Of a stretch of DNA of 64,000 nt, positions 31,223 to 43,795 are shown in pieces (position 1 is the first letter of the stretch; each line of letters starts with the position of its first letter). Both the position numbers and the translations under genes were made by a program. The notes beneath the pieces are model-generated. The model was not told the origin of the DNA and did not search any database. It saw nothing but the letters and a program-made list of their open reading frames with translations. The stretch is taken from contig JAFEKR010000007.1 of assembly GCA_019022495.1 (NCBI GenBank), forward strand, positions 124,001-188,000. Direction: 5' to 3'. Origin of the DNA: Epichloe hybrida (taxonomy: Eukaryota; Ascomycota; Sordariomycetes; Hypocreales; Clavicipitaceae).

Positions 31223-34200
31223 ATGGCTCGACCCCAGAATTCATCCATTCTAGCACAGCTCCGGAATGCAAAGACGCTGTCGGAGCAGGCTACGGCACTC
31301 CAGGCCCTCAAGAATGAGATTGTCGGACATGTGCAGAAGAAAGAAGCATGGATCGGTCTCGGTGTCCTCGAACCTATAGTTAGAACACTGGTGTCGAATT
31401 GCTCGCCATCCAAAGTCAATAGCAAGGATGCATATATCCAGCTCTCTCCGTCCACGCTCTCCGATGAGGATTCTGTGAGGCTTCAAGCCCTCCAGCTGGT
31501 CGCAAGCTTCGCCAATGGTATGATCGCGCCCCCCATGCATGCCGTTCTGAGTGCCTGGCATCCCTTGTTTCATAATCAATTCATCTCTGGCAAATTTGTA
31601 CTATCTTGGGTCTAATGATCGACATATAGGCGGACCAGCGTTTCTATCCCCTCTTCATGCCGCTCGCGTAGTACCGGCTATTTTGACAAACATTTCGCCC
31701 TATAAGAGCCCTCCGCAGATCGTGCTTGCTTCTCTTCAGGCATTAGTAAACATATCTACTGCCGCCGAACTAGCACTTCCAACGTCGCCGCTCAATATAC
31801 AAACTCTGGCCGATCAATTTTTTACGCTGTCAAACATAGAGTCGATTAATGCAATACTATCCATGACGTCTTCGAAATATCTGTACCAGTCGCAAGTCAA
31901 GCTTGCGTCCGCTCTCATATACAGAACATGTCGGGAAGAAAGACACCAGAATGCTCTCGTTTTCGGGGGAGTCTTAGACTCACTAGCAGCCCAATTAGCC
32001 AGGTTTGCCGTTGCAGATGGCCTCGTGGTCCCAGGGGCGAATGATCTTGCAATCAAGGATGGTCTCAGTCGGATTTTTCCTGAACCTGCAACAGTAGGCT
32101 CAAGAATCGGTCCCCTGCTCGAAGCAATAGGCTGCATTATCGGCAGTTCAAAATATCGAGCAAGCAGACTGGTCTTCTCTCCAACCTTCCTCGCCATTTT
32201 CCCCAGCATCAGGTTCCAGTCAACAAAGGACTCATACGCATCAAGCCAGCAGGCTTTGACAGCCATGGAATTGATCATCCCTCCCTTGCCCACACCAATA
32301 TCAAAAGCACAGTCTGCCTTTCCCACCCCCGACCGAGCTGTATCTCGAATATCGAGTAGAACGTCATTGCATAAGTTCGGAGCCTCTGCAATGTGGGACC
32401 CTCCACGCTTTCACTTTGCGGGTAGCAACACCGAAACACCCAACGAGGACATAGAAAGCCCTCTTATTCCCTGGCTCATATATTTGGTACGCTCGCTGAA
32501 TGACTACGATCGATTGATGGCAGCAGCAGTCCTTGCGGCCTTGTTCAAGGCGGGCTTGGGTCGCAAGGGCGTGCGGGAAATCACCATTGGCTTGCTTGTG
32601 GTCCCGATCCTGGTTGCCATGATTGCCAAGTCCGACAAAGATGGGCTGGACGTGTCTGACCCATCCGACGCAACAGCGATTCTCATCTTAGAAAAGGGAC
32701 CTGCGGTTCTCGCTAGATTGATCACAGACATCGAGTATCTTCAGAAAGCTGCTGTTGACAGTGACGCAGTCAAGGTGCTGACCAAACTTCTCAAGCGATC
32801 GTACCAACCATGCCCGGATACTGGTCCGCCGAAACCATGGTCTCCTCACGCTGACACAGGGATGGATGTTGAAGGCACGTCACCTGTAGCCCAATTGGGG
32901 GATAGCGGGTTGCATCCCCTTCTCGCCCATAGGACAAAAATGCGGGAGTCTTGCCTGAAAGCCATTGGTGCCTTATCCGCAGGCAAGGAGGACTACAGGA
33001 ATGCCCTTGTCGCCGAGGACCTGGTGCCCTACGTGGTTGAAAGTCTGTCCGAGTTTCCAAGGAAGCCAAGATCAGCCAAAGATAAAGCAGCAAACGAGCA
33101 ACCGCGAACTGGACCCTCTGCAGCGTATGGCTCCAACCCTTTGTCGGTCATAATCGCTGGCTGTCACGTCGTGAGGACTCTAGCCCGCTCCGTGAGCGTT
33201 CTGCGCACGGCTTTGGTCGACCATGCCGTGACTATGCCTATATTCCGATTTCTACGCCATCCAGACGTCAACGTCCAAATAGCCGCTACAGCGACTGTGA
33301 TCAACCTCGTTGTCGAGGTCAGCCCGGTTCGTGAGGTAAGCAGGTCGTTCTTGGAAGTGAGGTTGATGTTGAGGTCAGAGCAAGACACATAAGTAAAGAA
33401 AAATTGACTGACCATGCTGATTCCAGTTACTTACCGAACAAGGCGTCATGGAAATCCTGTGCGAACACGCACATTCCGACAACCCTGCACTACGACTCAA
33501 TGCTCTATGGGCGCTCAAGCATTTTGTGGATGCAGTTGGATCAGACCTGAAGAAGGCATGCCTCCAACGCTTAGGGCCAGGCTGGCTGGTGCAATCGATC
33601 TGTGATGACAGCCAGGAAGCCTCAGTATTTGCTCCCAAGGCCAAGGAAGCCCCTGTTGATGACGTGGATGAAGATATGGATATTCAAGCGTTAGACGAGC
33701 CCCTGCGGTGGTTCCATGTGGAGAATGGACATATTCAGCAACTGGATACATCTCAGTCATCGAGATTACGGCAGATAGAAGACCGGTTAACTACAGTTCG
33801 AGATTCTGAACTGAACCCTCCCGTAAAGCCAGAAACGATGATCTGTCCATTCAAGAACAGGGCTTGGACTTTATAAGGAACTTTATAGGACGTCCAGAGC
33901 CTGGCATTGCTTCAGAAGCACCGTACGAAACGACAGAGATGATTGATTACTTGCTGAACGAAATTGGGCAAGACAGACTTTTTGAGATATTGGCGTCGAA
34001 ACTACGCACGAGAGTGTTGCATCCCTTCTCCCGGCGAGACCGGGCAGTCTGCCGAGAAGCCAGAGTCCTACATCCACAGGCCAAGATAGTCGTGGCCGTT
34101 ATATGCATCTTGGTTCACATGGCAGCGAGCATTCCTCGGCATCGACAACTGGTCACTGCACAGTCCGAGCTTCTCAAGCTGTTGGCAGTGCAGGCCAGCA

Positions 34201-34421
34201 GCAGAGACCGCGGCGTGCGATCGTCGCTCTGCCATCTCATCATCAATCTCACTTGGCAAGAAGACGAAAGTGAAGCGCAGGCGTGCTCGCACAGAGCTCG
34301 CGAGCTGAAGAAGCTAGGCTTTCATACGAAAATGGACCATTTGAAGCTACAGGATAGAGACTTGGATGTACGTGAGCGTGCCAAAACAGCAGCATGGCAA
34401 ATCGAGCAGGCAAGCTATTGA
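31223..34421 (+). CDS. VID28: GID complex armadillo subunit (Gid5/Vid28, ARMC8-like), with a one-base frame break
   Basis: Three exons: 31223-31517, 31630-33335 and 33427-34421. Intron 1 (GTATGA donor, TATAG acceptor) and intron 2 (GTAAGC donor, TTCCAG acceptor) close in phase. The product is an all-helical armadillo-type protein with LQALQLVASFANG, ASLQALVNIST and RLNALWALKHFVDAVG repeats. Its C-terminal half matches the ARMC8/Vid28 layout, including the LDFIRNFIG segment. That half is only reached if the frame changes at about 33826-33828: the upstream frame ends VKPETM and stops at 33874-33876, while the other frame gives ARNDDLSIQEQG. The summed exon length is one base short of a multiple of three. 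With the shift the protein would be about 998 residues. Gid5 bridges the ubiquitin ligase that degrades gluconeogenic enzymes to its substrate receptor. The break may be a sequencing error or a true mutation. Confidence 0.85.
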
Positions 34422-37175
34422 GTCCGGCGACACATGTACGTACACTCTAGGCCGGAGACAAAGAATGAGACCATGGGGGTCTGCTACTCTCTCAAAGGAA
34501 TCAAGTTTGGGAAGTTTTCTGGGTGGCCTGCAGCTGGAGAAACAGAAGGGCGGTTATGAATGGTGCCAATCCAACATTCTCAGCCGCCGTTGGTTGGGCC
34601 GTGATGCTCGCCATTACCCTACATGCATAAGTGCAACTAGAATGACATAAAACGTATACATACAGTAATGACGAGTTATTTTGCACTCCTGCTCCTATTC
34701 CCGGCCAAAGGCCACGCGGATGGCTGTCAATCATGGACGCATAAGTGGTTAGTCCCAATCGGGATAAACAGTCCACGTGCCTGTTTTAGTGTGGCTTACG
34801 TCTATTAATCTTTATAGCTAAAGAGTTAATTACAATGCCTTTATAGCGTTACAAAAGGGCGTTGACTCGCGCAGCTATAGCAAGTGCGGTATGTTGCCCG
34901 CCACGGCCTACATGTAAAGCTGATGATGTTGATGCGACCCTGCCTCTGCCTCCAGGTGCTGAAGCTGTCGATGCCTACGACACTGGGAGCTCGCTGTGGT
35001 GAAGATGCCTGACTAAAAACCGGGTAACAAGGGGACCCGTCCATCCTGATGAGGACTAACGCCATGCGTATCTAATGTGCCGTGCATGCATGATCCTGTC
35101 CACGGGAAAAAGAAAAGAAAAGAAATAGACCAAACGAGTCAGGTTTCCGGCGCTTGACGAGTGGGAACCGGCCCCCGCTTCATGTCTTGGCATCAGATGG
35201 GAGACGGGCATTTATTTGAAGGGAATGAATGATGAGATGGCGCCAGAGACATTTGGTTCTCGCGGACTGGCACGGCACGTTGTTCGTGCAACTCCGTACT
35301 GTGCCATTTTCAACGGCCGATCCCGTTCTAACTGGGGAATCCGCGACATGGCCAAATCCACGTCGTCTTTGTAAACGTACTCACTCGGTGCAGAGGTCGC
35401 ACAATCTACGAAACATGGGAACAAGCACAGGCAAAGGCGTCTACCCGTTGCCATGCCATGCCCATGTCATGCCATGCGCAGACATGACAAACCTACATGA
35501 CGCATTCCTAGGAATGCAAATAGTTCACGCGCAAGAACATGGGCGGTAGGTACGACAAGGAACAAAGACACGAGACGAGGCGCCTCGGCGGCCGCATCGC
35601 ATCACATGAACAAACAACTCGTTTATGCGACGGCGTCGCGTCTTGACTCAGAATGTCTGGGCTCGCCCAGGACAGCAAAACAACCATGTGGTCAAAAACA
35701 GTGCTTACAGTGCATATCCTGGAATTCGGCATATCAGTCCTAACGGGGAGGGAAAGGGGGAACAAAGAAAAACAGCGTGACATTCAGATCGGGGAACATG
35801 TCTTTCTTTTCTTTTTCTTTCAAGATGCCCCCACTTATCTGGCTCTGTTCGCACGGAAAGCCCACGATCCTGCATGAACAAACTGTCGCGAACTCGGTAC
35901 TGAGGAGAAGTGACAAAGGGGAAATTTGCCCGCGTGCTTTAGAAAAGCCATGTCCACTAAATCTTTCTTGCTTTTTCTTAGAATGGGGATGTTGGTGAGA
36001 GCTAACAGGGGTTTGATGAATCAGTTGTCTGAGTTCTGTCAACAGGATTCATCATGCAAGGCTACCAAAATCAGCGAATGTACGAGAGACACTTTGTACG
36101 CAAATCAACCCATTCAAGCTGGTACTGCCCGCTCAGCAGTCCAGCCCAAAAAGAAAGAACCAGGAAGTCGTGTAGGCCGTCTTGGAACTGTCGCATAGGT
36201 CAGAATGCCACATCTCTGGTCAGCCGTGTTTTTCTTGGAGCTCGCCGAGGCTGATGGTGACCTTGGTCACTTTGCTTTTAATGTCGCTTATTTTTTTTCT
36301 TGGGAGCCATCTTGCTCGTCAAGTTGAAACGTACATGACGACGACTTGGGAGAAGGACTGTACTGTGAGATTGTGTGACGACCGATCTATTTGGCTGGAA
36401 TGCCAAAACCATGTGTGATATCGTGTGGTCGAGACGAACAAGACGCTGTGATTGTATCGGGTCGAGAGTTATGCCGAATTAAAGTCTTGCTCTAAAGTCA
36501 GCCCATTCGAGTCATTCGAACTGATGATAATTGGTGCACTCTCTTTTTTTTTTCTTTTTTTCTTTTTTTTGGCTTGCGCCACACATTGGGGATTCAAGCA
36601 TCATGATGATGTACCCCGGAAATGTGGGAATTAAACCCGACGAGACCTGTTTTACCCGGCATTGATTCGGGATCTAAAAAGAGCAGGCCGAGATGACCTT
36701 TCACGTTGGCAGGGCCATCTGACTAGGGGTGCCATTGTGCGCCGTCACCTCGGACGGCAGATGTGAAGGATGATGTTGTGGGATGGGGCCGCGAGAGTCC
36801 TTTCTTCCCAAAGGTTGCGGTTGCGAGGAGCTTGAGCTCAAGTTGACGTTGGTTAGCTAGATAGATGCTTGTACATAGATGCTTGCAGATGCTTGCAGAT
36901 GCTTGTTGGGACGACAGCCCCTGGCGCGAGTGCAGCACATGCCGTGGCACGCGAAAGATCAGGCCATGACGGCCGAGACTGGTTACGTTCGGAACCGTTA
37001 CGTGGCGCACAAAAAAAGGACGAGAAGCAGGCGGCAGGAGCAGAGACAGGCAAGGCAGGTAGGTGTAGGTGCCTGCCGGTGCTGCGACGTTGCTGCCCTC
37101 CTCCCTCCTCCCATTCACCCATTCGCCCATCCACCGGTGCATCCACCTATCCACCCATCAAGTTGCAACTGCACC

Positions 37176-37219
37176 TGACACCCTGCACCTGGCACCCTGC
37201 ACCTGGCACCCTGCACCTG
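37176..37219. repeat. 14-bp tandem repeat, three units
   Basis: Units of CACCCTGCACCTGG, three in a row with the first slightly changed. Confidence 0.8.
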
Positions 37220-39922
37220 GAAGAAGCCACCATCAGTCCGTACATACATAAACCCTTGCTTCGTGCCAGATCTGTGACTACGGTGCCCGTGTCAGCCAAG
37301 GACACTGTGCGGCTATGCTAAACAGAATATCTCAAATAATTGTCCAATTCGATAAGCCTGCCTGCCTGCCTCTACATAAGCTCCTCAACTCCGTCTTTCT
37401 TGACAAGGGATGGGGCTACCAAGTCGTGACACAAGTTTCCCCGACCCCCATTCCCATCTGACCAATCGTAGGTGCAATTAAGCGATTCGGCCGGGTCGTG
37501 CCGGCCAACCTCTCGGAAAACAGCTCAAAAGCAAAGACGAGGCCACTTCACCCGCAACAAATCAGGACATGTACGGACTAATGACAAGAATTGCGCCGGG
37601 CAGCCGGCGGCATCACAGTCAACATCTGCCAGTCGCCACCCCTGGAAGATGCTATCCCTGCGCAATCATGGAACAAAATGCCATTCCAACGAATGACTTG
37701 ACACGAGGACCAACTAAACCCCCACACATGGACCCCTCCAGCATAAGTCAAGCGGTGCTTGACACTGACAAGCTTGATCAGATGTATTAAGCATCGGAAA
37801 TATTATCGGACTTGTGCAATGAGGACCAGCTTGGCAGTGAGCCATGTGTAACGACACCATCACCACGCGGAACTTTTTACAGGGATGTTCAAATGTCTAG
37901 ATTTGTTTCTTTTGATAGATTGCCAAACTGTCTATTTCACCACGTAGAAGAGGCACAGCCGAGGCCTCCCCTTTCGCCTTCTGTCCACCGAACACTTGTG
38001 TACTTAGCCAGTCTCCCTTCATCATATCGCTTACAGGCACGCGCGTCCGCGGCGGCAGGTGACGAATGGTGCCTCGGACTGGTTGGAGGTGGGGAACGGG
38101 AAAAATCGACATGAAGCTTGGCCTGTCACGGCGTGGCAATCAACGTGCAAACTTCCCTGAAACGGCTAGCCCGGTGACATCCTAATCTCATCCGGTCTCG
38201 CACTCGCTCGAGGGACTTGTACATATGTATACACATGTACATATATTTTCCCCATGCACGATACCCCCTCCCCTATTTCAGGGGACAATGGGGCCAGTGG
38301 GTGGGGCGGGGCACGAGGACTTCGCACCCCCTGAATTATTTCACAAATCTACTTGTCAGGGAAAACTGAGCCAATTAGCTGTTATGTACGGAGTAGCAAG
38401 GAAATATGTAAGGGAGAAAGGGACTAGGATCAAAGCATACCTTGTTACTAGTCACCTGTATCGAAACGGATGATTCTTATAGCGCTTCATGCCCTCCGCG
38501 TTTCCCTTGTAGCGCTCTAATAGTAGTATTACTTGTAGTCGATTGTAGCTGCTAGAGAGGAACAAAAAACTGGGTCATGCACTCCGTAGATTTGTTAAAA
38601 TAATTCAGACATGGATTAGAAGGAGAAAACACAGAAAGAAACAAGCAAACAAGCAGGCGGGCCTCATCCCCAATTACAAACCAGAGCCGATGATGATCAT
38701 GACTGGTTTAGTAGATGGATGACACTTTGGCATGACCCGGACCATTACCACGGACGCTGGTGGCGTCGAGACGTCGAACTGTTCGAGGGGAAACGAGAGC
38801 GTAAGAACGTGCATTGTTCAATGCCACTCCGTACCGTAGCCTTTTGCTAATGTAGGCAGGCGGAAAGGGCCAAAGTGCAAATATTGAAATGGCAGGGACA
38901 GCACCGGGGCGAGCCTGACTCTGATCCGCGAATCGAGCAAAAACATGAGTCGGGTAAATGCGCGGCGCGTCAAATCACAACGGCGCCTTCTGATGCCCCG
39001 TACTCCGTGCGATACCACTCCGTGCGATACTACGACACTAATCCGTACTTCGCACGATACTACAGTACGATGCTAAAATGGTGTCGATAATGTGGTGACG
39101 GTCCCAGCACCCAGTCTCTCGGTTCTCGGTCCTCGGTCCTCGGTCCTCACAATACATGTCACACAGTCTGCGTCTACATGCAGCGCAGGACGGACCTGCC
39201 TTATCCACCCGCGGCACGACAGCCCGACGCCTAAACGGCCAGCCAGCCAGGCTTGCCAGACTTGCTGGAACAGCCGCGGGACCAGGGCCCATCGATTGAT
39301 CCTCTTGCCTCCCATTTGCCATCTCCTCTTGGGTTCAAGGGGAAGGGGGGGTCGACAAAGTTGAACAATTGATGAGTCCTGCCCTCGACCCACGCGCTCA
39401 CTCACTCACCACTCACATGAGCCCGATTCATCTGTCAATCTGTCAATCTGACAATCTGTTTGAACGCGTGCATCCGCCCCCCTCCAAACCCCACACCACC
39501 ACCACCACAAAATAGCCGGCCGACTGCCGTCCTCCCAGAACCTCAGAACTGGTAACCCACATCCTAGCCCACCACCACCAAAACTTCATCAACAAAACTC
39601 ATCCATTCACCACACAGGACAGCACAGCGTCCGTGGCACCGACCGTGGTTCGCTCGTCGCCTGTTGAGTTCACGCTTGGTTTCGTTCGAGGGTGCGACCA
39701 GTCTCCCCCCGTGTGACTGGCCAGTGGTCATGATGGCCAGACTTGAGCTAATTGATGATGCGTTTTGATCCGATCGAGGCAGCCACGCACGAAACAATGT
39801 CGACACACGGCGGATTGTTAGTGCTCGCAACTCCCGATCCTTTTGAGTCTGGCGCGCTCACACCCTCCAGGAGTCTCCTTTCCCTTTCCCGCGGGACGCA
39901 CTGGCGACCTGATGCGGTACCC

Positions 39923-39937
39923 ACTCCGTACGGAGTA
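39923..39937. repeat. Perfect palindrome ACTCCGTACGGAGTA
   Basis: The clearest example of a dispersed intergenic motif (half-site ACTCCGTA / TACGGAGT). Other copies are near 28127, 30310, 35291, 38387, 38581, 38826, 40532-40554, 41057, 41092, 49135, 58328-58345, 58491, 59042 and 59313. None is inside an exon reported here. Confidence 0.8.
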
Positions 39938-40009
39938 CGTGACACAGCAGGCGCAATGCCTCCGCTCCCCCTCTTTTTTGTGTACCCTGTAGATAGCTCG
40001 ACGAACAAG

Positions 40010-40075
40010 CCAGCCACCACCAGCCACCACCAGCCGCCACCAGCCGCCACCAGCCGCCACCAGCCACCAGCCATG
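40010..40075. repeat. CAGCCACCAC minisatellite
   Basis: About six units of ten bases (CAGCCACCAC or CAGCCGCCAC) in the veA upstream region. Confidence 0.85.
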
Positions 40076-41760
40076 ACATGACAGGCCGACCCAGCAATCA
40101 GGCCTTTTTGTCACTGGGATAGCCTTATTGGCGCCAAGCCAAACAAGAGGGCGACCCGGTGCTGAGGGTTGTTGTTCATTCATATTACCGAGTATGTACC
40201 GACTACCGACGTTACTTTCTTCGTGCATCGACTTGGCGACGAGGATGCACGCTTTTGAGGCCTCTTCAACCCAGCTGTGAATGAGCCCGGCGATGCTGCC
40301 ATCATGATAATCCGTTGTAGTGACCGTTTTACCGAGTACGTACACAACATAACAGCCCGTGGTTTGCGGATGCATCTGGTCTCACTCACACACCCAGATA
40401 CCTGTCCGTGAGCGTAGCGGGACAAGGGGAATGGAATGGATTGCACTCCTGATTCCCTCCCGCTCATCATCGTGCGAACAACAAGCCACCAGCGATGGCG
40501 GTTGAGAGTCGTTATTAACCACCTTTTAATGTACTCCGTAATCCGTACTCCGTACAATAAGCCTCTTCTCTCTTCCCCCGCCGGGGCACATGGGTAAAAG
40601 CTTCAGCAAGCACAGGGCAACATTGGCGAGCACCGCCGCGGGACAATTAATTAATTGCCGCTACATAAAAACCAGCACCGTTGGCGCCCGCGCTAGCCAA
40701 CCCAGTCTGCCATGCCAGTTCAATCAATCCGTTTTTGCCCAGCCGACCGACCATCGTTGCATCGATCGCCCTTTGCTAACGCACACATATTGTAGCTAGC
40801 TGATCAACAAGGTGAGTGAGTGGTTGGCCTGCCTGGGACGGCACACTGACTGGTTCATGATGAGCATATTGATTAATACCGAGTATTACACGCCAGTCGT
40901 GCCATTCGTGCCAGTCGTGCCAGTCGTGAATGGATGGATGGCATCCTTGGGCAACGATGTTCAGTGACTTGTGGCAGCGGCAGCGGCAGCGGCAGCGGCA
41001 AGTCACGCTGCCTGCCTACCTACGTACATACTACATAGTTACCAGGTGTCAAAGTGACTCCGTACCAGACGGATTACTAACTAGCCAGACGTTACGGAGT
41101 AATTTAGCCCGCATTCCCTGCACCTGCGCGCACCGGCGCGTGGCCTTGGCCATTATTCCCTTCCTTGCCTCGCCACGCCTTGCCTTTGCCTTACCTCTGC
41201 CCGGTCCTTGGTCCCGGGTCCATCACATCCTCCACCTGTCCCCCCCAGCTAAGCTCAGCCCGGCTACCAGCCCGCGCTCTGATTCGCCGGTTCGCAAATT
41301 CCACGCCCCCCCCCCAAGTGCCACCAAGTGCCACCAGGTGCCATCAGTGCCCCCCATTCGTTCCTCACCCACCTGGGCCCCATATGGCCGCCCGTTTGGC
41401 TGGCCTCGCTCGTCTTCCTGTCTCTTCCTGTCTCTCTTGTTCTGGCATGGCATGGCAATCTGGTTCCATCTTCCTGGCTCTCTGTCCTACTACTCTTTCC
41501 CTTCTCTCCTCATGCGATCCATCTCCTGCCTTCACACCCGTGCTCGCCTCACCTTGCCCTCGTTCCTCTCCTTCGTTCGCCAGGTTTGCCGTTGTCTTGA
41601 GGAACTTTTTGCGCCGAATGGTGATTGTGGCGCCGAGTCGGCATCTTCTCGACGACCGATTCTCACTGTCCCTGCCGCCAGCTGAAATTGCTTTTATTCC
41701 CATCAAGGCTCGCCTGGCCGTTCCTCCACGCCAGCTTTCAGTGAAAAGCCAAGAAGAAAT

Positions 41761-42037
41761 GTAAGGTGACTCTCGGTGCAATCCTTCATCACTCACTCAA
41801 CTTGCCCATCCATCAATTCATGCATCACGCCATCTTTTTTCATCGGACCTGCTCCTTTTGCCTCTTGAGCACAAACAGGCTGTCCGCCGTTGCAATTCAC
41901 CGTCACTCAACACGCCCTGTATGCAGGCCCTCTAGTTTTGTGGACATTTATACTGACCGAATGTGAAAGTGTGTAATTTCATACAAATACATGACTCCTC
42001 ATCTCTCCTCGCTTGAAAACCCCCCCCCAAACACCAG
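41761..42037 (+). other. Candidate 5'-leader intron of veA
   Basis: A GTAAGG donor at 41761 and a CACCAG acceptor at 42037, four bases before the veA start codon. It would remove a short out-of-frame region with several ATGs. This is inference from splice motifs only; transcript data would settle it. Confidence 0.35.
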
Positions 42038-42040
42038 ATC

Positions 42041-43795
42041 ATGGCTTCTGCTGTGCCTGTGCTCACCAACGCCTCGCGCGATTCGGTGCAGCGCATTCAT
42101 CGCATTACGAGAGAGAATCGAAGCCTCTGGTATCAGCTGACCGTGCTTCAGCAACCAGAGCGAGCCAGAGCATGTGGCTCGGGGATGAAAGGTTAGTAGT
42201 TGACTGTGTAGATGGTGTTGTCGCCAACGGCGGCGCGACACATCCCTCCACTCGACACGTTATGAGACAGAGCATCTCGGCTCTCACAAAAATGCTAACA
42301 CCCTGCCTGCCTAGCAAACAGCGACAGACGACCAGTTGATCCTCCACCAGTTGTTGAGCTGCGCATCATCGAAGGTCCCACTGTTGAGGAAGGCAAGGAT
42401 ATCACGTTCGATTACAATGCCAACTTTTTCCTCTACGCCAGTCTTGAGCAAGCTCGCACTTTGGCCCACGGCCGTGTACAGAGCGCTGCGGCTACCAATC
42501 CACCCATCTTGACCGGCGTTCCTGCCTCGGGCATGGCCTACCTGGACCGACCTGCCGAGGCCGGATATTTCATCTTCCCTGATCTATCTGTTCGCCACGA
42601 AGGCTATTTCCGACTATCATTCAGCCTGTTCGAGACGACAAAGGAGGAGAAGGATTTCGACATGGAGCGCACCGATCCAGACTTGCCCCCGGGCGTCGAC
42701 TGGCGAATGGAAATCAAGACACAGCCCTTCAACGTCTTCAGCGCCAAGAAGTTCCCTGGCCTGATGGAGAGTACCCAGCTGAGCAAAACAGTCGCTGACC
42801 AAGGCTGTCGAGTTCGAATCAGACGTGACGTGCGAATGAGGAAGCGAGATGGCAAAGGTGCCGCCTACGAACGCAGGGAGGATGAATATCGCCGCAGAAC
42901 CGTAACACCCGCCCCCGAGGACCCCAACAGCATCCGAGCTCGATCCATCAGCAACTCGAGCGACCATCGCATGGCCTACGGCGCGGAGCCCAAAAGACGA
43001 CCATCGGGTGTCGACGCCTATCATCCCGCTCCCCCGCCGCCGCCGCCGCCGCCGCCTCCTCCTCCTCCTCCTCCCGGCTACGACGCTGCTTTGCCAACCC
43101 GTGGCGGCCACCTCGCATTTGGAGAGCATCTCGTACATCAGTACGCCACGCCTCGACAACACGCACCACCTCCGCAGACGGTCATGCAGCACATGGCACC
43201 GTCAGCACCATACCCATCCACACTCTCATCCCCCTACGCCAAGCCCGACCAGAGCAACTACGGCTACTACCCATATCACGCCCGAAGCTCGAGCTCGACT
43301 TGTCCATCCCTGGCGCAATCAGTCAGACCCGAGTCACAATATGATCGAGCTCATGCCGGCTACGTGACACCGTCACCGTCACCGTCACCCACCACGATTC
43401 AACAACTTTCAAGACACGACCCATCACAACAGCATAATTATTCCCATGCGCCGCAGAAGCCGCAACAGCAGCAGAAGAAGATATTGCCGCAGTCAACGAC
43501 TGCCTCATCATCCCTGGCTCCTCTCAAGATTGCATATTTGGTCTCGCCCAATCCACTGCCTGCCATTGAACCGCAAACACAACTGAAAGTGGCTATCCCG
43601 GCGCTGATAACGGGAGACAAACGAAAACGTGACGATGTCTTTCCGCAAACTGTGCGTTCGTCGCACAACGGCCAGCGGCACCTTGATGTGCACTTTGGCC
43701 GCATGCGCGGCATGACTCCTGAGCCTGACACAGGTACATATTCTCGAGCCGACGGCCAGATTGGGATTGTCCAATTCAATGAGTACCTTCCGTAA
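42041..43795 (+). CDS. veA: Velvet-domain developmental regulator VeA
   Basis: Two exons, 42041-42191 and 42315-43795, give 543 residues. The intron 42192-42314 (GTTAGT donor, CCTAG acceptor) splits an Ala codon in the conserved segment [23 protein letters not shown]. The velvet domain covers about residues 18-235, with [64 protein letters not shown] and [17 protein letters not shown]. After it come a basic stretch ([13 protein letters not shown]), a run of fifteen Pro near residue 295, low-complexity Ser/Gln-rich sequence, a KRKRDD basic cluster and a conserved tail. VeA works in the nucleus with VelB and LaeA to couple light response, conidiation, sexual development and secondary metabolism. 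It is a single-copy regulator with an unusually large intergenic space upstream. Confidence 0.97.

Larger units (their letters stand above)
34422..42040. other. 7.6-kb region without a convincing gene, upstream of veA
   Basis: No open frame here shows a recognisable domain, splice-consistent exon chain or protein-like composition. Contents: a short AT-rich relic resembling the left island at about 34790-34870 (TATTAATCTTTATAGCTAAAG); a possible similar relic at 38470-38560; T-rich runs at 36540-36570; ATGCTTGCAG repeats at 36863-36905; a 14-bp repeat at 37176-37219; many CTCCGTAC motifs between 38387 and 41103; minisatellites at 40010-40075 and 40893-40928; and a GGCAGC run at 40976-41000. 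The last kilobase probably includes veA promoter and long 5' leader, with a candidate leader intron (GTAAGG at 41761, CACCAG at 42037). Confidence 0.65.

Noticed and set aside
33823..33858. Tiny intron explaining the frame change in the GID5 homologue
   Set aside because: The only GT-AG pair (GTAAAG to TTCAAG) gives the wrong phase on joining, so a base-level frame break is the simpler reading.
36869..37321. 150-codon frame in the veA upstream space
   Set aside because: Built partly on ATGCTTGCAG and CACCCTGCACCTGG repeats; no recognisable domain and no exon partners.
40930..41685. 251-codon open frame upstream of veA
   Set aside because: Low-complexity Ser/Pro/Leu composition from CT-rich DNA, overlapping frames equally open, no domain. 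More likely promoter or 5' leader.
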